Part shown: piece by piece, positions 49,423-51,721 of the stretch
Numbering within the stretch: the first letter of the stretch is position 1
Layout: every line of letters begins with the position of its first letter
Assembly: GCF_009764265.1 (NCBI RefSeq)
Contig: NZ_RWIR01000078.1
Location: 1-51,721 of the forward strand
DNA length: 51,721 nt
DNA from: Pseudomonas sp. PB101
GTDB lineage: Bacteria > Pseudomonadota > Gammaproteobacteria > Pseudomonadales > Pseudomonadaceae
Direction of reading: 5' to 3'
Position numbers and translations under genes: made by a program
Notes under the pieces: model-generated
Databases searched by the model: none
Told to the model about the DNA's origin: nothing
The model's input: the letters and a program-made list of their open reading frames with translations, nothing else

Positions 49423-50589
49423 ATGGACCTGACCTATACCCCGGCCCAGCAGGCCTTTCGCGTCGAGGCGCGGACCTGGCTGGCGGCCAATGTACCGAGT
49501 GAACCGTTGCAATCGTTCGACACCGAACAGGGCTTTGCCGAGCACCGCGCCTGGGAAGCCAGGCTCAATGAAGGCCGTTGGGGCATGGTCACCTGGCCGA
49601 CCGAACTCGGCGGGCGCGGCTGCGACCTGATCGAGTGGCTGATTTTCGAAGAGGAATATTACCGTTCCGGGGCGCCGGCACGGGTCAACCAGAACGGCAT
49701 CTTCCTGCTCGGCCCGACCCTGATGGAGTACGGCACCCCGGAGCAAAAGGCGCGGTTCCTGCCGCGCATGGCCACCGGCGAAGACATCTGGGCCCAGGCC
49801 TGGTCCGAGCCGGGTGCCGGTTCCGACATGGCGGCGATCCGCTCCAAGGCTGAACGGGTGGGCGACCACTACGTGATCAATGGCCAGAAGACCTGGTCGA
49901 CCCGCGCGGTGTGGGCCGATTGGGCGTTCGGTATTTTCCGCACCGACGCGCAGTCCCAGCGTCATCACGGGCTGACTTTCATCCTGTTGCCACTGGACAC
50001 GCCGGGCATCACGGTGCGGCCGATTCCGCAGCTCAACGGCTTGCCGGGCTTTGCCGAAATCTTCTTCGACGACGTCAAGGTGCCGGTGGAAAACGCCCTC
50101 GGTGGCGAAGGCATGGGCTGGCACGTGGCGATGTCCACCGCCGGTTTCGAGCGTGGTTTGTTGCTGCGTTCACCTGCGCGCTTCCAGGAGACCGCCAAGC
50201 GCCTGGTGCAGTTGTACCTGGCCAACCGTGAACAGGCCGACCGCGACCCGGCCATTGGCGAAGCGGTGATGCGCGCCTGGCTCGATGCCGAGGCCTACAC
50301 CCTGAGCACCTACATGACCGCCTCGCAACTGGTGCAGGGCGGCAAGATCGGGCCGGAATCGTCGACCAACAAGATCTTCTGGTCCGAACTCGACCAGCGC
50401 ATGCACGACACCGCCATGAGCATTCTCGGCCTGCGTGGCGAACTGCTGCCGCATGCCCCGGCCGCCGGTGACGTCGGCCATTGGCTGGAAGGTTTCCTGT
50501 TTGCCCAGGCCGGGCCGATCTACGCCGGCACCAACGAGATCCAGCGCAACATCATTGCCGAACGCATGCTCGGCATGCCGCGTGCCTGA
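49423..50589 (+). CDS. Acyl-CoA dehydrogenase, subunit of second pair
   Basis: The 388-aa ACAD begins MDLTYTPAQQAFRVEARTWL and has AQAWSEPGAGSDMAAIRSKA, VINGQKTWSTRAVWADWAFG and the ending IYAGTNEIQRNIIAERMLGM. As in the 7265-9627 pair, it is followed by an ACAD of the complementary ending type. It should form a heteromer with its neighbour and oxidise a ring-opened C/D intermediate, such as MOODA-CoA or HIP-CoA (FadE30/31/32/33-type roles). AAGG precedes ATG 49423. Confidence 0.85.
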   Translation: MDLTYTPAQQAFRVEARTWLAANVPSEPLQSFDTEQGFAEHRAWEARLNEGRWGMVTWPTELGGRGCDLIEWLIFEEEYYRSGAPARVNQNGIFLLGPTLMEYGTPEQKARFLPRMATGEDIWAQAWSEPGAGSDMAAIRSKAERVGDHYVINGQKTWSTRAVWADWAFGIFRTDAQSQRHHGLTFILLPLDTPGITVRPIPQLNGLPGFAEIFFDDVKVPVENALGGEGMGWHVAMSTAGFERGLLLRSPARFQETAKRLVQLYLANREQADRDPAIGEAVMRAWLDAEAYTLSTYMTASQLVQGGKIGPESSTNKIFWSELDQRMHDTAMSILGLRGELLPHAPAAGDVGHWLEGFLFAQAGPIYAGTNEIQRNIIAERMLGMPRA

Positions 50590-50599
50590 GGAATAGACC

Positions 50600-51655
50600 A
50601 TGGACTTTAGTTTCAGCCGCGACCAACTGCTGTTTCAGGACAACGTCCGCAGCTTCCTGATCAACGAAGTCACGCCGGAACGCATTCGCGAACTGTGGCA
50701 GAGCGACAGTGGCCGCAGCGATCAGCTCTGGGCGCAACTGGTGGAGCTGGGCCTGACTGCACTGACCGTGCCCGAGGCGCAGGAGGGCATGGGCATGAAC
50801 GAGCTGGACTTCGTGCTGATCGCCCAGGAATGCGGTTACGCCGGTCTGCCTGAACCGCTGGTGGACACCATGCTGGTCGGCGTGCCGTTGCTCGCGGCCC
50901 TGGATGAGCAACATGCGTCGCTCAAGCAAAAATGGCTGTCGCGAGTGGCCGAGGGCCGCGCACGTCTTGCTGTTTCCGAGCCAGGTAATCCGCTGGTCAG
51001 CGATGCCCATGTCGCCGATCTGCTGTTGCTGGCCAATGGCGACGAAGTGCACGCCTTGGAGCGTGATGCCGTACGCCTGACCCGCAACGTGTCGGTCGAC
51101 CCGAGCCGCCAGTTGTTCCAGATCGAGTGGACACCCACGCCTGCTACCTGCGTCGCCTCCGGTGAACAGGGCCGACGCTTGTGGGCGGCCGCCTTCAACC
51201 GTGGCGCTCTCGCCAGTGCCGCGCAATTGCTCGGGCTGGCCAAGCGCATGGTCGACCTGGCGGTGGACTACACCTTCGAGCGCAAGCAATTCGGCAAGCC
51301 GGTGGGCTCGTTCCAGGCGGTCAAGCACTTGATGGCCAACGTCGCGGTGCAGATCGAGTTCGCCAAGGGGCCGTTGTATCGCGCCGCTTATGCTATCGCC
51401 GAACAACAACCGGAGCAGGACGTATTCGTGTCCCACGCCAAATTGGCGACCGCGGAAGCGGCCATGCTCGCGGCGAAGAACACCATCCAGGCTCACGGTG
51501 CGATGGGGTACACCTGGGAAGTCGATTTGCACCTGTTCATGAAACGCGCCTGGGCACTGGACAAGGTCTGGGGCGATCGCGGTTTGCACAAAGGACGGAT
51601 TCGTGCGGCGCTGTTCGACGGACAACGTGCGTTGGGTGCCGGTAGCACCTTCTAG
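50600..51655 (+). CDS. Acyl-CoA dehydrogenase, partner subunit of second pair
   Basis: The 351-aa ACAD is shorter than usual. It begins MDFSFSRDQLLFQDNVRSFL and has ERKQFGKPVGSFQAVKHLMA and IQAHGAMGYTWEVDLHLFMK. This HGxxGYTWE ending is the counterpart of the xGTNEIQRN ending of the preceding gene, the two halves of the alpha2beta2 steroid ACADs. The genes lie 10 bp apart. It is the last gene of the operon in this window; a REP follows. Confidence 0.85.
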   Translation: MDFSFSRDQLLFQDNVRSFLINEVTPERIRELWQSDSGRSDQLWAQLVELGLTALTVPEAQEGMGMNELDFVLIAQECGYAGLPEPLVDTMLVGVPLLAALDEQHASLKQKWLSRVAEGRARLAVSEPGNPLVSDAHVADLLLLANGDEVHALERDAVRLTRNVSVDPSRQLFQIEWTPTPATCVASGEQGRRLWAAAFNRGALASAAQLLGLAKRMVDLAVDYTFERKQFGKPVGSFQAVKHLMANVAVQIEFAKGPLYRAAYAIAEQQPEQDVFVSHAKLATAEAAMLAAKNTIQAHGAMGYTWEVDLHLFMKRAWALDKVWGDRGLHKGRIRAALFDGQRALGAGSTF

Positions 51656-51671
51656 TCAACGGGGATCGAAC

Positions 51672-51721
51672 CTGTAGGAGCCGGCTTGCTGGCGATGGCG
51701 ATCCCAAATACGCCATCGCCA
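51672..51721. repeat. REP/BIME at right edge
   Basis: CTGTAGGAGCCGGCTTGCTG starts near 51672 and the sequence continues past the window edge. The end CGCCATCGCCA suggests an inverted partner just outside. Confidence 0.7.

Noticed and set aside
1..51721. CRISPR arrays, rRNA, tRNA, phage genes or attachment sites
   Set aside because: The repeats found are REP/BIME pairs with varied spacers and no cas genes; no clover-leaf tRNA or integrase was recognised.

Overview
The window is high-GC gamma-proteobacterial DNA that I attribute to Pseudomonas, probably a fluorescens- or putida-group strain. The evidence is the dense scatter of REP/BIME palindromes with cores such as GTGGGAGCGAGCTTGCTCGC, a REP-associated (RAYT) transposase, strong AGGAGG-type ribosome sites, and the neighbourhood of EamA, LysR, AI-2E and YceH genes. 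No rRNA, tRNA, phage or CRISPR was found.

Positions 1 to about 7100 are ordinary chromosome: a 174-bp tandem repeat carrying duplicated gene tails, a divergent EamA transporter/LysR pair, an AI-2E family permease, small hypothetical genes, a shikimate-dehydrogenase-like gene, a frameshifted small gene and yceH.

Positions about 7146 to 51655 form a nearly continuous steroid (cholate/testosterone-type) nucleus degradation cluster. Rings A/B: two KstD-like flavoproteins, a ketosteroid isomerase, KshA/KshB (9alpha-hydroxylase), HsaB/HsaA (3-HSA hydroxylase), HsaC (extradiol dioxygenase), HsaD (C-C hydrolase) and HsaE/HsaG/HsaF (conversion of the dienoate to pyruvate and propionyl-CoA). Rings C/D: a FadD3-like HIP-CoA ligase, two acyl-CoA dehydrogenase pairs, a MaoC hydratase, a thiolase, an EchA20-like ring-D hydrolase, a second crotonase, IpdC and the IpdAB ring-C hydrolase. 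Six SDR genes, a DUF1302/DUF1329 envelope pair, an exported SurE, a RibBA-like protein with altered active-site residues and a luciferase-like oxidoreductase accompany them. No clear side-chain degradation set or nutrient importer is seen here, so those functions are probably elsewhere.

The cluster is split into about ten divergent and convergent operons, most separated by BIMEs. In front of nearly every operon there is an 18-bp imperfect palindrome, TAGTCC-N4-GGACGATG or its reverse complement. I count nine good copies, two degenerate ones (upstream of hsaA and of the luciferase-like gene) and two of uncertain target. In most, a -10-like hexamer begins about 18 bp past the GATG end, so the box would overlap the -35 region. 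The obvious candidate to read it is the LuxR-family regulator encoded just downstream of kshA. This inferred regulon, with a small secreted cysteine-containing protein and nudE as possible unexpected members, is the most interesting result of the window.
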